DNA from: Bacteroidetes bacterium OLB9
Lineage (GTDB): Bacteria; Bacteroidota; Bacteroidia; Chitinophagales; Saprospiraceae
Length of the DNA: 64,000 nt
Direction of reading: 5' to 3'
NCBI GenBank assembly: GCA_001567255.1
Contig: LNBW01000017.1
Coordinates: 1-64,000, forward strand
The notes beneath the pieces are model-generated. The model had not been told where the DNA came from. It searched no databases and worked only from the letters and a program-made list of their open reading frames with translations. This document shows positions 1-9,013 of the stretch, in pieces. The position numbers and the translations under genes are program-made. Each line of letters begins with the position of its first letter. Within the stretch, counting starts at the first letter, position 1.

Positions 1-158
1 GCCGATGTTTTACTTTCAATAATACCGATTATATGATTTTTATTCATCCAGTTCATACGAAGAAAACCGGTGAGAAATAACACAGGCATTGCAAAAGCCA
101 TTATCCAATGCAAAATGCGATGGATAAGCGTAAAATGAATTTTAATATCTGTTTTCAT
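1..158 (-). CDS. Cytochrome b561-like membrane protein, N-terminal part (runs off window)
   Basis: The minus strand from an ATG at 156-158 reads MKTDIKIHFTLIHRILHW and then a hydrophobic helix (IMAFAMPVLFLTGFL), staying open to base 1. A His-x-x-x-x-His-W pattern at the start of the first membrane helix is typical of the di-heme cytochrome b561/b6 domain, which passes electrons through the inner membrane. Only about 52 residues are visible, so the assignment rests on the first helix alone. It lies 33 bp downstream of the metal-efflux adaptor gene on the same strand, so it may be the last gene of that operon. Other four-helix heme proteins remain possible. Confidence 0.6.
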   Translation of the reverse strand, partial: MKTDIKIHFTLIHRILHWIMAFAMPVLFLTGFLRMNWMNKNHIIGIIESKTS

Positions 159-191
159 AATTGAAAAATTTAGTTTTTTGTTTGAAATAAT

Positions 192-1325
192 TTATTCTTC
201 ACTTTCATTTTTCAGTGCCATTAAGAGTGTGTAAGCATTTTTGACCACGATATTTTCATTATCAAACTGCTCGGCATTGATGATTTCGACAAGATTATTT
301 TCAGCATTTCCGGTTTGCACTTCTTTCATTTCAAAAGTTTGTTTTCCTTTCTCCACAAAAACATAGTGTTTGTTTTCAAACCGAACAATCGCCTCTTCAG
401 GAAGCACATTAGCGTTATGGGCAGAAACCTCTATTTCGGCATTCATAAACATTCCTGGAAGTAAATTTTTATCGTACTGCTCAAACTGGCAATGTACTTC
501 AGCAGCATTCTGACCGGAGATGTTTTTGCTGATGAGAATGACTTCCAAAGGATATTTCGTCTGCGGATGGCTGTTGGAGTATGCCAATAATTTTTGACCC
601 ACAGCAAGTTTATTGATGTCTTTTTCAAAAACGGTCAAGTTCAAATGAATGTCATTAGGGTTTACCAACTCAAAGAGTATATCACTTGGGGTTACATATT
701 TCCCAATATTAACGTTTACTGCCGATACAAAACCCGATATAGGTGAATAGATATTAATGCTTTTTGAAATGGTACCGGCACTTATTCTTTGGGGATTTAA
801 GCCTATCAATTTCAGTTTTTCTTCCAGCGATTTCAGTAAAACCAACTGCGTTTGATAGTTCGTTCTTACTTGCTCAAACACTTTATCGCTCGTGGCTTTG
901 CTTTGGTTCAGCTCTTTCTGGCGGTTGTACTCGCTTTCGGTTAAACTCAACTGGGCTTTTGCGGTTAAATAATCCTGTTGTAACTGTATATACTGTATGT
1001 CTTCCATTACTGCCAATGGGTCTCCTTTGCGGATGTGCATTCCGGGCAGTAATTTTGTTGATTTCAGATAACCACCCAACGGAACACTAACCGAAACCAA
1101 ACTTTGTGGCGGTACATCAATCTTTCCGTTTAATTTGAGTACGGATGAAATATTGGATGTGAAAATCTTACCTATTTCAATTGCAGCATTTTTGTACTGT
1201 TCGTCCGTAAGTGAAAGTGTGTTTTCCTGGGTTGGTTGCTCATTTTCTGCATCGTTCTGTTTTTTGTCATTTCCGCAGGAAGTGACTAACAGTGCTATAT
1301 TTATGATTAAAATTATATTTTTCAT
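192..1325 (-). CDS. Efflux RND periplasmic adaptor (CusB/CzcB family)
   Basis: This 377-residue protein has a lipoprotein signal (hydrophobic stretch ending LLVTSCGN, Cys at 17), then the membrane-fusion-protein order: beta-barrel start, a barrel-sandwich half (VSVPLGGYLKSTKLLPGMHIRKGDPL), an alpha-hairpin rich in Q/L/E at ~115-170, the second sandwich half (IYSPISGFVSAVNVNIGKYV) and beta-barrel/membrane-proximal domains. Such adaptors link an inner-membrane RND pump to an outer-membrane channel, here for export of a heavy metal. It starts 12 bp after the pump gene stop on the same strand, so they are almost certainly cotranscribed. The cation (Cu/Ag versus Co/Zn/Cd) cannot be read from the sequence. 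Confidence 0.9.
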   Translation of the reverse strand: MKNIILIINIALLVTSCGNDKKQNDAENEQPTQENTLSLTDEQYKNAAIEIGKIFTSNISSVLKLNGKIDVPPQSLVSVSVPLGGYLKSTKLLPGMHIRKGDPLAVMEDIQYIQLQQDYLTAKAQLSLTESEYNRQKELNQSKATSDKVFEQVRTNYQTQLVLLKSLEEKLKLIGLNPQRISAGTISKSINIYSPISGFVSAVNVNIGKYVTPSDILFELVNPNDIHLNLTVFEKDINKLAVGQKLLAYSNSHPQTKYPLEVILISKNISGQNAAEVHCQFEQYDKNLLPGMFMNAEIEVSAHNANVLPEEAIVRFENKHYVFVEKGKQTFEMKEVQTGNAENNLVEIINAEQFDNENIVVKNAYTLLMALKNESEE

Positions 1326-1337
1326 TTTTCCGGAATT

Positions 1338-4300
1338 TTATTGATTGTTGTAAAAATTAAGTTCGGCAAGAGCATTATTCAGATTTTTTACCGCTTCGAT
1401 ATAATCACTTTGAATAACGATCGCCTGATTGATTAAAAGCACCCATTCCAAATAATTGATGTCACCGTTCAGAAATTGCTTTTCGGCTGTTTCAGTGATG
1501 GTTGCTGCGTTTTTCAAGGCTGTATTTTCAAAATAACGAACCATTTCTTCAAACTTTTGATATTCCATAAAAGCAGAATGATACGCATTTTCAAAGTTTT
1601 TCAACTTCCATTCGTATTCATTGGCAGCGATATTTTCATTGATTTTTGCTGCATTGATTTTTGCTTTTTGACTACCCGTAAATACTGGAATACCCAAGCC
1701 AATTTGTATCGAATGGAACTGCGGTGTACTATTGTATAATTTATCGTCCGGTCCCATTCCACGCATTCCCATCAGGTTGTATCCAAAAGAAAGGTCAGGC
1801 AATAATTTTGATTGCTCTGATTTGGTAACAGCATTGGCTATCTGTTGTTGCTGTTTCAAAAACTGTATTTCAGGATGCGAAGTCAATAAAGAACTGTCAT
1901 TTTCTAAAAATGGAATACCTAAATCAGCATCTTCCATTGGAACAAAATCTTTTTCCGTATTCAGCAAAAGTTGAAACTGCAACTGCACAATCTCCCAGTC
2001 TTTTTCCAACTGCAACAGTTGCAAGGCCATTTGTCCACGCTGGTTTTCGGCAGTTGTTTTTTCCAGAACATTACTTTCTCCGGCTTTAAAACGAAGGGTA
2101 GCTTTGTTCAAAAATTCTGCAAACAGCGTATCGGTTTTTTGCAACAGCTCTCTTTTGTGTTGCAGGTAAACCAGCGTATAAAAAACCTGAGAAACCTGCT
2201 TTTTGAGCTGTGCCTCTCGAACGTCGGTATTCAACAGGCTGCTTTTCCACTCTTCGGTCAGCAATTCTTTTTGTCGTTTATAAACAGTCGGGAAGCTGAT
2301 CGTTTGGGAAATCCCAAACCGGGTATCGTTATAAATACCATTGATTTGTCCGTATTCACCAAAAACATCCGTTACCGGAATTGCTGTTCCCGATTTTATC
2401 AATTTTTGATGGTATTCATTTCTCAAACGTTCATTTTTGACCGAAAGATTATTGGCCAAAGCCGTGTCAATCGCTTGTTGTAACGTGATGGGTGTTTGAG
2501 CGTTTATTTCCTGAAAGGAAAAAGCAGAAAATACCACAAGCATCGCAACCAGTTTTTTATTGACAGTTATTTTTCTGTGCGTAAGCATATACAAAATGGG
2601 TAAAACAAATAAGGTTAAAAAGGTGGCAATCAATAAACCACCAATCACTACAGTTGCTAATGGTCTTTGCACTTCGGCCCCTTCGCCTGTACTGAGTGCC
2701 ATAGGCAAAAATCCAAGTGAAGCAACCGATGCGGTCATTAATACGGGACGCAAACGGGTTTTGGTTCCCATCATCACGATGCGTTTCAGGTTTGTATAAC
2801 CTTGCTTTGTCAACCGGTTAAACTCTGCCATCAAAACAATTCCGTTGAGCACCGCCACACCAAACAAAGCGATAAAACCAATGCCGGCACTGACACTGAA
2901 TGAAATATCTCTGATTGCTAATGCGAAAATTCCCCCAATGGCCGAAAGTGGAATTGTGCTGTATATGAGCAAGCCTTGTTTCACCGAACCAAAGGCAAAA
3001 TACAGCAGTAGGAAAATAAGTGCCAAAGCAAGCGGAACGGCAACATATAGCCGGTCTTTTGCCGCTTCTAAATTCTCAAAAGCTCCACCATAGGTGATGT
3101 AATACCCCGGAGGCAGTTTTATCTGTTCTTCCACCTTTTGCTGCAATTCACTTACTGTGCTTTGAATATCTCTGCCACGAACATTAAACCCTACAATAAT
3201 TCTGCGTTGCGAATTATCCCGTTGGATTTGATTGGGTCCCTCCACAATATCCACGTTGGCAACAGTATTCAACGGAATTTGTGCTCCTTGTGGGGTAGTA
3301 ATCAATAGTTGCCGGACATCTTCTAAGTTTTTCCGTTTTTCGCCCGCCAAACGCACCACCAAATCAAAACGCCTTTCGCCTTCGTAAACCATTCCGCTGC
3401 TTTCTCCGGCAAAAGCGGCATTAACCACCCGGTTAATATCGCTGATGTTCAAACCGTATTGTGCAATAGCAGAACGATTGTATTCAATCACTATTTGAGG
3501 CATTCCGGTTACGGATTCTACATAAACCGCTTCACTGCCTTCTACTGAATTACTCAATCTCCCCAACTGAGTTGCATAAGTTGCCAGTGTGTCCAGATCC
3601 TCACCAAAGATTTTCACCACCACATCCTGCCTCGCTCCGGACATCAGTTCGTTAAAACGCATATTCACAGGATATTGAAAACCGAAGGAAACGCCAGGCA
3701 AGGCTTCCAAGGCTGCGGACATTTTAGCTTCCAGTTCGGTATAGGTTTTAGCGGAAGTCCATTCTTTGCGTGGTTTCAGAATAATCATCATATCCGATGC
3801 GTCCACCGCCATCGGATCGGTTGGTACTTCACTACTCCCTGTTTTTCCGACTACTTTTTCCACTTCCGGGAATTTTTCGAGGATAATTTTAGATGCTTTT
3901 GAGACTGCTTCAACCGAAGTATTCAGATTACTACCCGGCAAAACCCGGGTGTCCACTGCAAAATCGCCCTCGGGCAATGCCGGTATAAATTCTCCTCCTA
4001 ATCTTGTGAATATGAAAACGGCAACCGCAAACAATCCTAAAACAGTTGCCAAAACCATTTTTTGACGACGTAATATTTTGGTCAGGTATTTTTGATAAAA
4101 ACGTTCCAAATGGTTCATCATCCTATCCGAAAATGTGGTTTTGTGCGAGATTTTTTTGCTCAAAATCAGGGAACTCATCATCGGAATATAGGTGAGGGAA
4201 AGCAGAAAAGCACCTAACAAAGCAAAAACTACGGTCTGTGCCATCGGCATAAACATTTTGCCTTCAATGCCCCGCAGGGTAAAAATGGGCAGGTAAACAA

Positions 4301-5681
4301 TCAGGATGATAATCTGTCCGAAAACAGCTGCGTTCATCATTCCCGATGCAGAAGTTTTCACCTCTTCGTCCATTTCGGACTGTGTAAGTTTATTGACATT
4401 TTTAAATACTTTGCTGTGGGATAGCTTGTGTAAAACCGCTTCCACGATAATCACAGCTCCATCCACAATCAATCCGAAATCCAAGGCTCCCAAGCTCATC
4501 AAGTTACCACTCACACCAAAGGTGTTCATCAGGATTATCGCAAACAACATAGACAACGGAATGACCGAAGCTACGAGCAATCCTGCCCTAAAATTGCCCA
4601 GAAACAACACCAACACAAAAACCACGATCAAAGCCCCCTCCAGCAGGTTAGTGGTTACGGTACTGATGGAATTGTTTACCATTTTGGTACGGTCCAGAAA
4701 AGCATCAATCATAACACCTTCGGGCAGCGTTTTCTCGATCTGGGTAATGCGTTCTTTGATGTTTTTGATGACTTCGTTGCTGTTTTCGCCTTTCAGCATC
4801 ATCACCACCGCTCCAGATACTTCCTGTTCGCCATTATACGTCATTGCTCCGTATCGTGGAGCACTTCCCAAACGGACTTCACCTACATCACGAATTAATA
4901 ATGGCATTCCGTTGGGCAGATTTTTAACGACGATATTCTGAATGTCTTCCATACCGCCGACTAATCCTTCGCTGCGGATAAATAAAATGGTAGGACCTTT
5001 TTCTATATAAGAGCCACCCGTATTTTGGTTGTTGGTTTCCAAAGCTGTGAATACATCGCCAATGGTAATATTGTATGCCATCAGTTTTTCGGGAATGACC
5101 GCTACTTCGTATTGCTTGAGGTATCCGCCAAAACTGCTCACTTCGGCTACGCCTTTTACATCCAACAATTGCCTCCGTACAATCCAGTCCTGAATGGTTC
5201 GTAATTCCATTACATTGTATTGGTCTTCGTAACCTTTTTTCGGGCGAATGGTGTATTGATAAATTTCACCCAATCCTGTGGTAACGGGTGCTAAGACAGG
5301 TGTCCCAACACCTTTGGGGATTTGCTCCTGAGCCTGTTGCAATCGTTCAGAAACCTGTTGTCTTGCCCAGTAAATGTCGATATCATCTTCAAAAACAATC
5401 GTTACCACGGACAATCCAAAGCGTGAAAAACTGCGGAGTTCTATCAGTCCCGGAATGTTGTTGTTGACCTGTTCGATAGGGAAAGTAATGAGGCGTTCCA
5501 CATCGGGAGCACCCAATGCAGGAGCTACCGTAATCACCTGCACTTGGTTGTTTGTTATATCGGGGACGGCATCAATTGGAAGCTTTCTTACTTCATAAAT
5601 GCCATAACCGATAAGGGCAAGTACAAACAGCCCTATGATGAGTTTGTTCTTTATAGAGAACTCTATTATTTTACTTAGCAT
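1338..5681 (-). CDS. Heavy-metal RND pump CzcA/CusA fused to a TolC-type outer-membrane channel
   Basis: This 1447-residue protein joins two usually separate proteins. Residues 1 to ~1035 form a complete HME-family RND transporter: N-terminal helix, two large periplasmic loops, and the DFGLIVDGAVIIVE signature near residue 400 that carries the proton-relay acids of metal RND pumps. Residues ~1065-1447 form an OEP/TolC domain with two coiled-coil halves (TPITLQQAIDTALANN... and ...PVFTGSQKAKINAA...). Between them, about 1043-1064, lies a segment like a signal peptide (NKKLVAMLVVFSAFSF then INAQ), suggesting export and possibly cleavage of the TolC half. The fusion is known in Bacteroidota. Start is ATG. 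It is followed by its adaptor gene and preceded by two small His-rich exported proteins. Confidence 0.93.
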   Translation of the reverse strand: MLSKIIEFSIKNKLIIGLFVLALIGYGIYEVRKLPIDAVPDITNNQVQVITVAPALGAPDVERLITFPIEQVNNNIPGLIELRSFSRFGLSVVTIVFEDDIDIYWARQQVSERLQQAQEQIPKGVGTPVLAPVTTGLGEIYQYTIRPKKGYEDQYNVMELRTIQDWIVRRQLLDVKGVAEVSSFGGYLKQYEVAVIPEKLMAYNITIGDVFTALETNNQNTGGSYIEKGPTILFIRSEGLVGGMEDIQNIVVKNLPNGMPLLIRDVGEVRLGSAPRYGAMTYNGEQEVSGAVVMMLKGENSNEVIKNIKERITQIEKTLPEGVMIDAFLDRTKMVNNSISTVTTNLLEGALIVVFVLVLFLGNFRAGLLVASVIPLSMLFAIILMNTFGVSGNLMSLGALDFGLIVDGAVIIVEAVLHKLSHSKVFKNVNKLTQSEMDEEVKTSASGMMNAAVFGQIIILIVYLPIFTLRGIEGKMFMPMAQTVVFALLGAFLLSLTYIPMMSSLILSKKISHKTTFSDRMMNHLERFYQKYLTKILRRQKMVLATVLGLFAVAVFIFTRLGGEFIPALPEGDFAVDTRVLPGSNLNTSVEAVSKASKIILEKFPEVEKVVGKTGSSEVPTDPMAVDASDMMIILKPRKEWTSAKTYTELEAKMSAALEALPGVSFGFQYPVNMRFNELMSGARQDVVVKIFGEDLDTLATYATQLGRLSNSVEGSEAVYVESVTGMPQIVIEYNRSAIAQYGLNISDINRVVNAAFAGESSGMVYEGERRFDLVVRLAGEKRKNLEDVRQLLITTPQGAQIPLNTVANVDIVEGPNQIQRDNSQRRIIVGFNVRGRDIQSTVSELQQKVEEQIKLPPGYYITYGGAFENLEAAKDRLYVAVPLALALIFLLLYFAFGSVKQGLLIYSTIPLSAIGGIFALAIRDISFSVSAGIGFIALFGVAVLNGIVLMAEFNRLTKQGYTNLKRIVMMGTKTRLRPVLMTASVASLGFLPMALSTGEGAEVQRPLATVVIGGLLIATFLTLFVLPILYMLTHRKITVNKKLVAMLVVFSAFSFQEINAQTPITLQQAIDTALANNLSVKNERLRNEYHQKLIKSGTAIPVTDVFGEYGQINGIYNDTRFGISQTISFPTVYKRQKELLTEEWKSSLLNTDVREAQLKKQVSQVFYTLVYLQHKRELLQKTDTLFAEFLNKATLRFKAGESNVLEKTTAENQRGQMALQLLQLEKDWEIVQLQFQLLLNTEKDFVPMEDADLGIPFLENDSSLLTSHPEIQFLKQQQQIANAVTKSEQSKLLPDLSFGYNLMGMRGMGPDDKLYNSTPQFHSIQIGLGIPVFTGSQKAKINAAKINENIAANEYEWKLKNFENAYHSAFMEYQKFEEMVRYFENTALKNAATITETAEKQFLNGDINYLEWVLLINQAIVIQSDYIEAVKNLNNALAELNFYNNQ

Positions 5682-5788
5682 TTTATTATTATTTCTTAGT
5701 TATTCAATTTGAAATCGATAATTAGCAATGTGCAATTATCAACAATGCGCATATAATTGCTTATTGCTCATCTTTCTATTAAAATGAA

Positions 5789-6172
5789 CTAAGAAACTTG
5801 TGGCGGTTGCCAAATGCTGTCGAGGTAAGCGTTAGAATAATTTTGTGCTTGGAGTGTAGGTATCTTCAAATCTTTTTCAGTAATTTGTTTTGAAAATTCA
5901 ATAAACAATGGCTGAAAATAAACTACTTGTGCAGAATGTATATTAATTGTCTTAAATGGAAGATGGTCGTGGTCGTGATGGCTATTATTATGGTGGTGGT
6001 TGATATCCTTTCCATAATGCTTCGCCAAAAAATCTAAAATTGAATTATCGTTATCTTCTTGGGTGTGTTCAATATAATGATGGATAAGTAAAGGCAATTT
6101 CAATATTTCTCCAAACGCTGTATTAGCGCTCAGAAAAGAAAAAAGAAAAAATATTGCCAAAAACTTTCTCAT
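5789..6172 (-). CDS. Small exported His-rich protein of the metal-efflux operon
   Basis: This 127-residue protein has an N-terminal signal peptide (RKFLAIFFLFSFLSANTAFG) and a central histidine cluster (HHHNNSHHDHDH, about residues 59-70) that could bind transition metal ions in the periplasm. I do not recognise a named family. It lies 107 bp upstream of the pump gene on the same strand and downstream of a second His-rich lipoprotein, so metal delivery or buffering for the efflux complex is a reasonable inference. It might equally be a metal sensor or an unrelated periplasmic protein. Confidence 0.7.
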   Translation of the reverse strand: MRKFLAIFFLFSFLSANTAFGEILKLPLLIHHYIEHTQEDNDNSILDFLAKHYGKDINHHHNNSHHDHDHLPFKTINIHSAQVVYFQPLFIEFSKQITEKDLKIPTLQAQNYSNAYLDSIWQPPQVS

Positions 6173-6253
6173 ACTACAAAGGTATGTATTTTTTTAAACG
6201 TGTTGATTGACAGCTCATAGGTTATGTTGATTTTATGAAAATTTATATTTGGT

Positions 6254-6709
6254 CTAATTAAAATACTGATGATAGTGCTGATAAGAATATTGCAGTTGCA
6301 AAACAAATTCATTTACTTTTGTTACATCTGTTTCATTCTCTAACGCCTTAACTATTTCAAGGTGCGGGTGCAGCCATTTGTGTAATTCATCGTGGCTTTT
6401 TCCGTCCATTGTACAACTTTTTATGAGTTGGCTGTTTTGGTCTTTTAGTTGTTCGGCAAGCGTTTTATAATCCGTATTTCCGTCTTGAATATAGGCATTA
6501 ACCAATTCTTCACCCTGTGAGACAAAGGGTTTCATTTCTTCGTTCACAAGCCATTTTTCTCCATTGTTGAGCTCAATAGCTTCTGAATTTTCATCGTGAT
6601 GATGTTCTGCGTGGTTTTCTGTTTCCTGATGTGCTGTTGATTTTTCAGTAGAATTATTACAACTCCACAAAAGCACAATACTCATTCCCAGTACAATTAC
6701 TTTTTTCAT
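6254..6709 (-). CDS. Exported lipoprotein with His/Glu-rich N-terminus
   Basis: The protein is 151 residues from the ATG at 6709; a longer frame would need a TTG at 6730 inside the TetR gene, so the ATG is preferred. It has a lipoprotein signal (KKVIVLGMSIVLLWSC, Cys at ~17) and a region rich in His and Glu (HAEHHHDENSE), then a helical domain with scattered histidines (HDELHKWLHPHLE, YQHYHQYF). Metal binding in the periplasm is a reasonable inference. The ATG lies 7 bp after the TetR stop codon, so translation may be coupled to the regulator, in keeping with a metal-responsive operon. No named family recognised. Confidence 0.72.
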   Translation of the reverse strand: MKKVIVLGMSIVLLWSCNNSTEKSTAHQETENHAEHHHDENSEAIELNNGEKWLVNEEMKPFVSQGEELVNAYIQDGNTDYKTLAEQLKDQNSQLIKSCTMDGKSHDELHKWLHPHLEIVKALENETDVTKVNEFVLQLQYSYQHYHQYFN

Positions 6710-6716
6710 AATCTGA

Positions 6717-7307
6717 TTATTTCTGTTCAATCATTTTTAAAATTCCCTCTAAAACTGCTGTGCCGTCTTTCATCAAGTCAGACTTATGCCCCGAAATTTT
6801 CCATTTCAAAACCGTCATTCTCATTCCTCCAAGTATAATGGTGGTAAGCGTAGATGCACCTATTAATTTGTTGTATGTTCCGTCTTTTTGCCCTTTTTCG
6901 ATGTTCTTATTGACGTATTGATGCATTAAGTCCATTATCTCGGAAACCTTATAACTTAATCCTTCATCATAATGAAAAATACTTTCTGCAAAAATCACAC
7001 TGACAATCGCCGGTTTATTGGTAAATGTTTGTAGTTGTGAATTGAAAATGGCTCTCAATTCATCTGCTGCCATTGCATCAGGATTTACAGGAATGTTATT
7101 GAGGCGGTTTTTCATTCCCGTAATGAAATAATTGAGCAAACCAAGCAAAATATCATTCTTACTTTTAAAATGGCGATACAATGCAGGTTCGGATAAGCCA
7201 ATATCTGTTGCCAAATTTTTGATAGTCAGGTTTTGAATGCCGTAAGTATCAATCCGAGCCGTTGCAGCTTCCATTATTTCTATTTGTCTGTCGCTAAACT
7301 TTTCCAT
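6717..7307 (-). CDS. TetR/AcrR-family transcriptional regulator
   Basis: This 196-residue protein has the TetR fold. An N-terminal helix-turn-helix domain (about residues 8-52: RQIEIMEAATARI..., then LSEPALYRHFKSKNDIL) binds DNA; the rest is a helical ligand/dimer domain. It heads the minus-strand metal-efflux operon and is most likely its local regulator, de-repressing on binding an effector that the sequence does not identify. An inverted repeat CTAAC-N7-GTTAG lies 13-29 bp upstream of its start codon and is a plausible operator for autoregulation. Confidence 0.9.
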   Translation of the reverse strand: MEKFSDRQIEIMEAATARIDTYGIQNLTIKNLATDIGLSEPALYRHFKSKNDILLGLLNYFITGMKNRLNNIPVNPDAMAADELRAIFNSQLQTFTNKPAIVSVIFAESIFHYDEGLSYKVSEIMDLMHQYVNKNIEKGQKDGTYNKLIGASTLTTIILGGMRMTVLKWKISGHKSDLMKDGTAVLEGILKMIEQK

Positions 7308-7319
7308 ATTATTTATTGG

Positions 7320-7336
7320 CTAACCAAACAAGTTAG
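7320..7336. promoter_or_regulatory. Candidate TetR operator (inverted repeat)
   Basis: CTAAC and GTTAG form a perfect 5-bp inverted repeat with a 7-base spacer, directly upstream of the tetR-like start codon. TetR-family regulators commonly bind short palindromes beside their own gene. The assignment is by position and symmetry only. Confidence 0.4.
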
Positions 7337-7458
7337 TTAGTATTCACTCGCAAAGATAATAATAGTTTTTAAATTAAGATAGTATTTTCACTTCAAATTT
7401 GTAAAATAGAACGCAATGCATTGATAAGCAATGAAATCAAAGGTAATAAGAAATAGTA

Positions 7459-7569
7459 TTATTTTTTCTTAGGGCTATTTTCAAACAACTCGTGTAATTT
7501 TTGTTGTAATAGCTTTTTATCAGGCAGCTGTGTTTAGTAATCAGAAACCAATGCAGGAGAGCAAGTCGT
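7459..7569 (-). pseudogene. C-terminal remnant of a DUF1016 (YhcG-like) PDDEXK nuclease
   Basis: The minus strand reads TTCSPALVSDY, a stop, then TQLPDKKLLQQKLHEL followed by a short tail and a final stop at 7459-7461. This matches the C-terminal end typical of the DUF1016 nuclease family as I remember it (SPxLVxxYxxxLPDKKLLxxKLHE). One internal stop interrupts it and nothing upstream on this strand continues it, so only the tail of the gene survives. Such nucleases are frequent passengers of mobile elements and defence islands, in line with the recombinase gene next door. Confidence 0.55.
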
Positions 7570-7622
7570 CAGTATTAGGAATACTATACTACAAAGTTAA
7601 AAACAAGTATAACGGTAGCATT

Positions 7623-8840
7623 TTAATTGATATATTGTTCAACTGCCTTATCCAATTCCTCGCTAATCACTTTGGCGTAAATCTGCGTAATACCAATGTC
7701 TGAATGGTCTAACAGCTTTGAAACATATTCTATACGCATACCATTATTAAGGGCATTTGTAGCAAATGTATGACGGCTTAAATGGAATGATAAAGTAAAC
7801 GGCAGTTCCATATCCTTACCCAACCTACGCAATTTCTGACCGCATAGAATATTCTTGGCATTGATGATGTGTGCCTGGTACTCGGTGTCGGTATCAAATC
7901 TTTCTACATCTTCCAATATCGGGAAAACAAAATCACTTGGTTGTGATATAGCTGTTTTGTATTGGTTCAGAATATCTATTGCCGTCTGTCCGATTTTAAA
8001 ATTGTGGGTTCTTCTTGTTTTGCGAATGGTCTTTGTAATGCGTTGCTCTTTCTCATTGTAGTTTTCCCATTTCATACTCACTACATCGCTAAACCGCAAG
8101 CCACCTGCATACACCGAAAAAATAAACATATCCCTAAATACTTCGTCCTTTCCGGTATATTCAATTTTTAAATTGCGTAGCTTTTCTACCTGCTCTTTGT
8201 TCAGAAATAAACGCTTTCCTTTATCACGTTTCACACGAACTTTTGAGAATGGGTAAATATGTTCGCCTATAATATCTTCTCTTTGAGCATCACGAAACAT
8301 TACGGATAAAATCAGTAAAGAATAATGTACCGTAGTTGCTCCGTTCTTCAAATTGTTAGACATATGATTGATGTAGTCTTTCAACATCGTAACGGTAATA
8401 TCATCAAAATATACTTCCCTATGCCCGATAAATTTTTCAAACTTGGCTACATACTGTTTGTAGTTCCTGTAAGTGGCAACCGATACCGTTCCTTTTATAC
8501 GCTCACAACGGTTATAAGCATATTCAAAGAAGTTTGCCATATCCTTACCTTTAATAGCTTCTTTTAGTTTTCTTGCTGATACGGATTTTCTTTTGCGTTC
8601 GTGGTCTGCAACTGTTCCCTCCGCATCCGCAATCTTTTGAGCAAGGAAAGCGTTCATTCTTGCACTATTGGCGTGGTTCTTCTTTATCTTCTGCTTATCA
8701 TCGTCCCATTCGGTACGTTTCAGTTTTACGCCTGTTGCTACAAATTTGGCTTTCCTATCCTTTATAACCCTTATGTATAAAGGGCTATGACCTGTTTTGT
8801 CTTCTTGGTTTGTCCGAAGCACTAATTTTATTGAAGCCAT
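7623..8840 (-). CDS. Tyrosine-type site-specific recombinase (phage integrase family)
   Basis: From the ATG at 8840 the protein is 405 residues; the upstream extension to 8912 lacks an obvious start and is low-complexity, so I exclude it. It has an arm-type DNA-binding N-terminus (ASIKLVLRTNQED... SPLYIRVI), a SAM-like core-binding domain, and a catalytic domain with the conserved Arg (AGGLRFSDVVSM), HLSRHTFAT box and the Tyr nucleophile (DIGITQIYAKV). The family is common in Bacteroidota integrative and conjugative elements and genomic islands. It sits at the edge of the metal-efflux genes, so it likely moved that island. No conjugation genes are visible within the window. Confidence 0.92.
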   Translation of the reverse strand: MASIKLVLRTNQEDKTGHSPLYIRVIKDRKAKFVATGVKLKRTEWDDDKQKIKKNHANSARMNAFLAQKIADAEGTVADHERKRKSVSARKLKEAIKGKDMANFFEYAYNRCERIKGTVSVATYRNYKQYVAKFEKFIGHREVYFDDITVTMLKDYINHMSNNLKNGATTVHYSLLILSVMFRDAQREDIIGEHIYPFSKVRVKRDKGKRLFLNKEQVEKLRNLKIEYTGKDEVFRDMFIFSVYAGGLRFSDVVSMKWENYNEKEQRITKTIRKTRRTHNFKIGQTAIDILNQYKTAISQPSDFVFPILEDVERFDTDTEYQAHIINAKNILCGQKLRRLGKDMELPFTLSFHLSRHTFATNALNNGMRIEYVSKLLDHSDIGITQIYAKVISEELDKAVEQYIN

Positions 8841-8856
8841 AAAAAATTGTTTTATC

Positions 8857-8966
8857 TTTGTTGTACTAAAGAAATAAAAATGGTGCAATCTGATGAAACC
8901 CTTTATTATCAACGACTTTCAAAGCGGTGCAACCTGATACAAAGATACAACATTTGGTACAACAAA
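8857..8966. other. Recombinase upstream region with inverted and direct repeats (candidate att/arm sites)
   Basis: Just upstream of the recombinase, TTTGTTGTAC (8857-8866) and GTACAACAAA (8957-8966) form a perfect 10-bp inverted repeat 90 bp apart. Inside it GGTGCAAYCTGAT occurs twice, at 8882-8894 and 8926-8938. Tyrosine recombinases bind paired core and arm repeats next to their gene, so this may hold the attachment site or the recombinase's own control region. No matching att copy was found elsewhere in the window. Confidence 0.35.
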
Positions 8967-9013
8967 CCTAACTTTTCGTTGCGTTTTTCTGCTCTATTTT
9001 GTTCTTGTGTATT

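Noticed and set aside
764..5598. Plus-strand ORFs opposite the metal-efflux genes
   Set aside because: They are shadows of the minus-strand adaptor and pump, with no independent domain signal.
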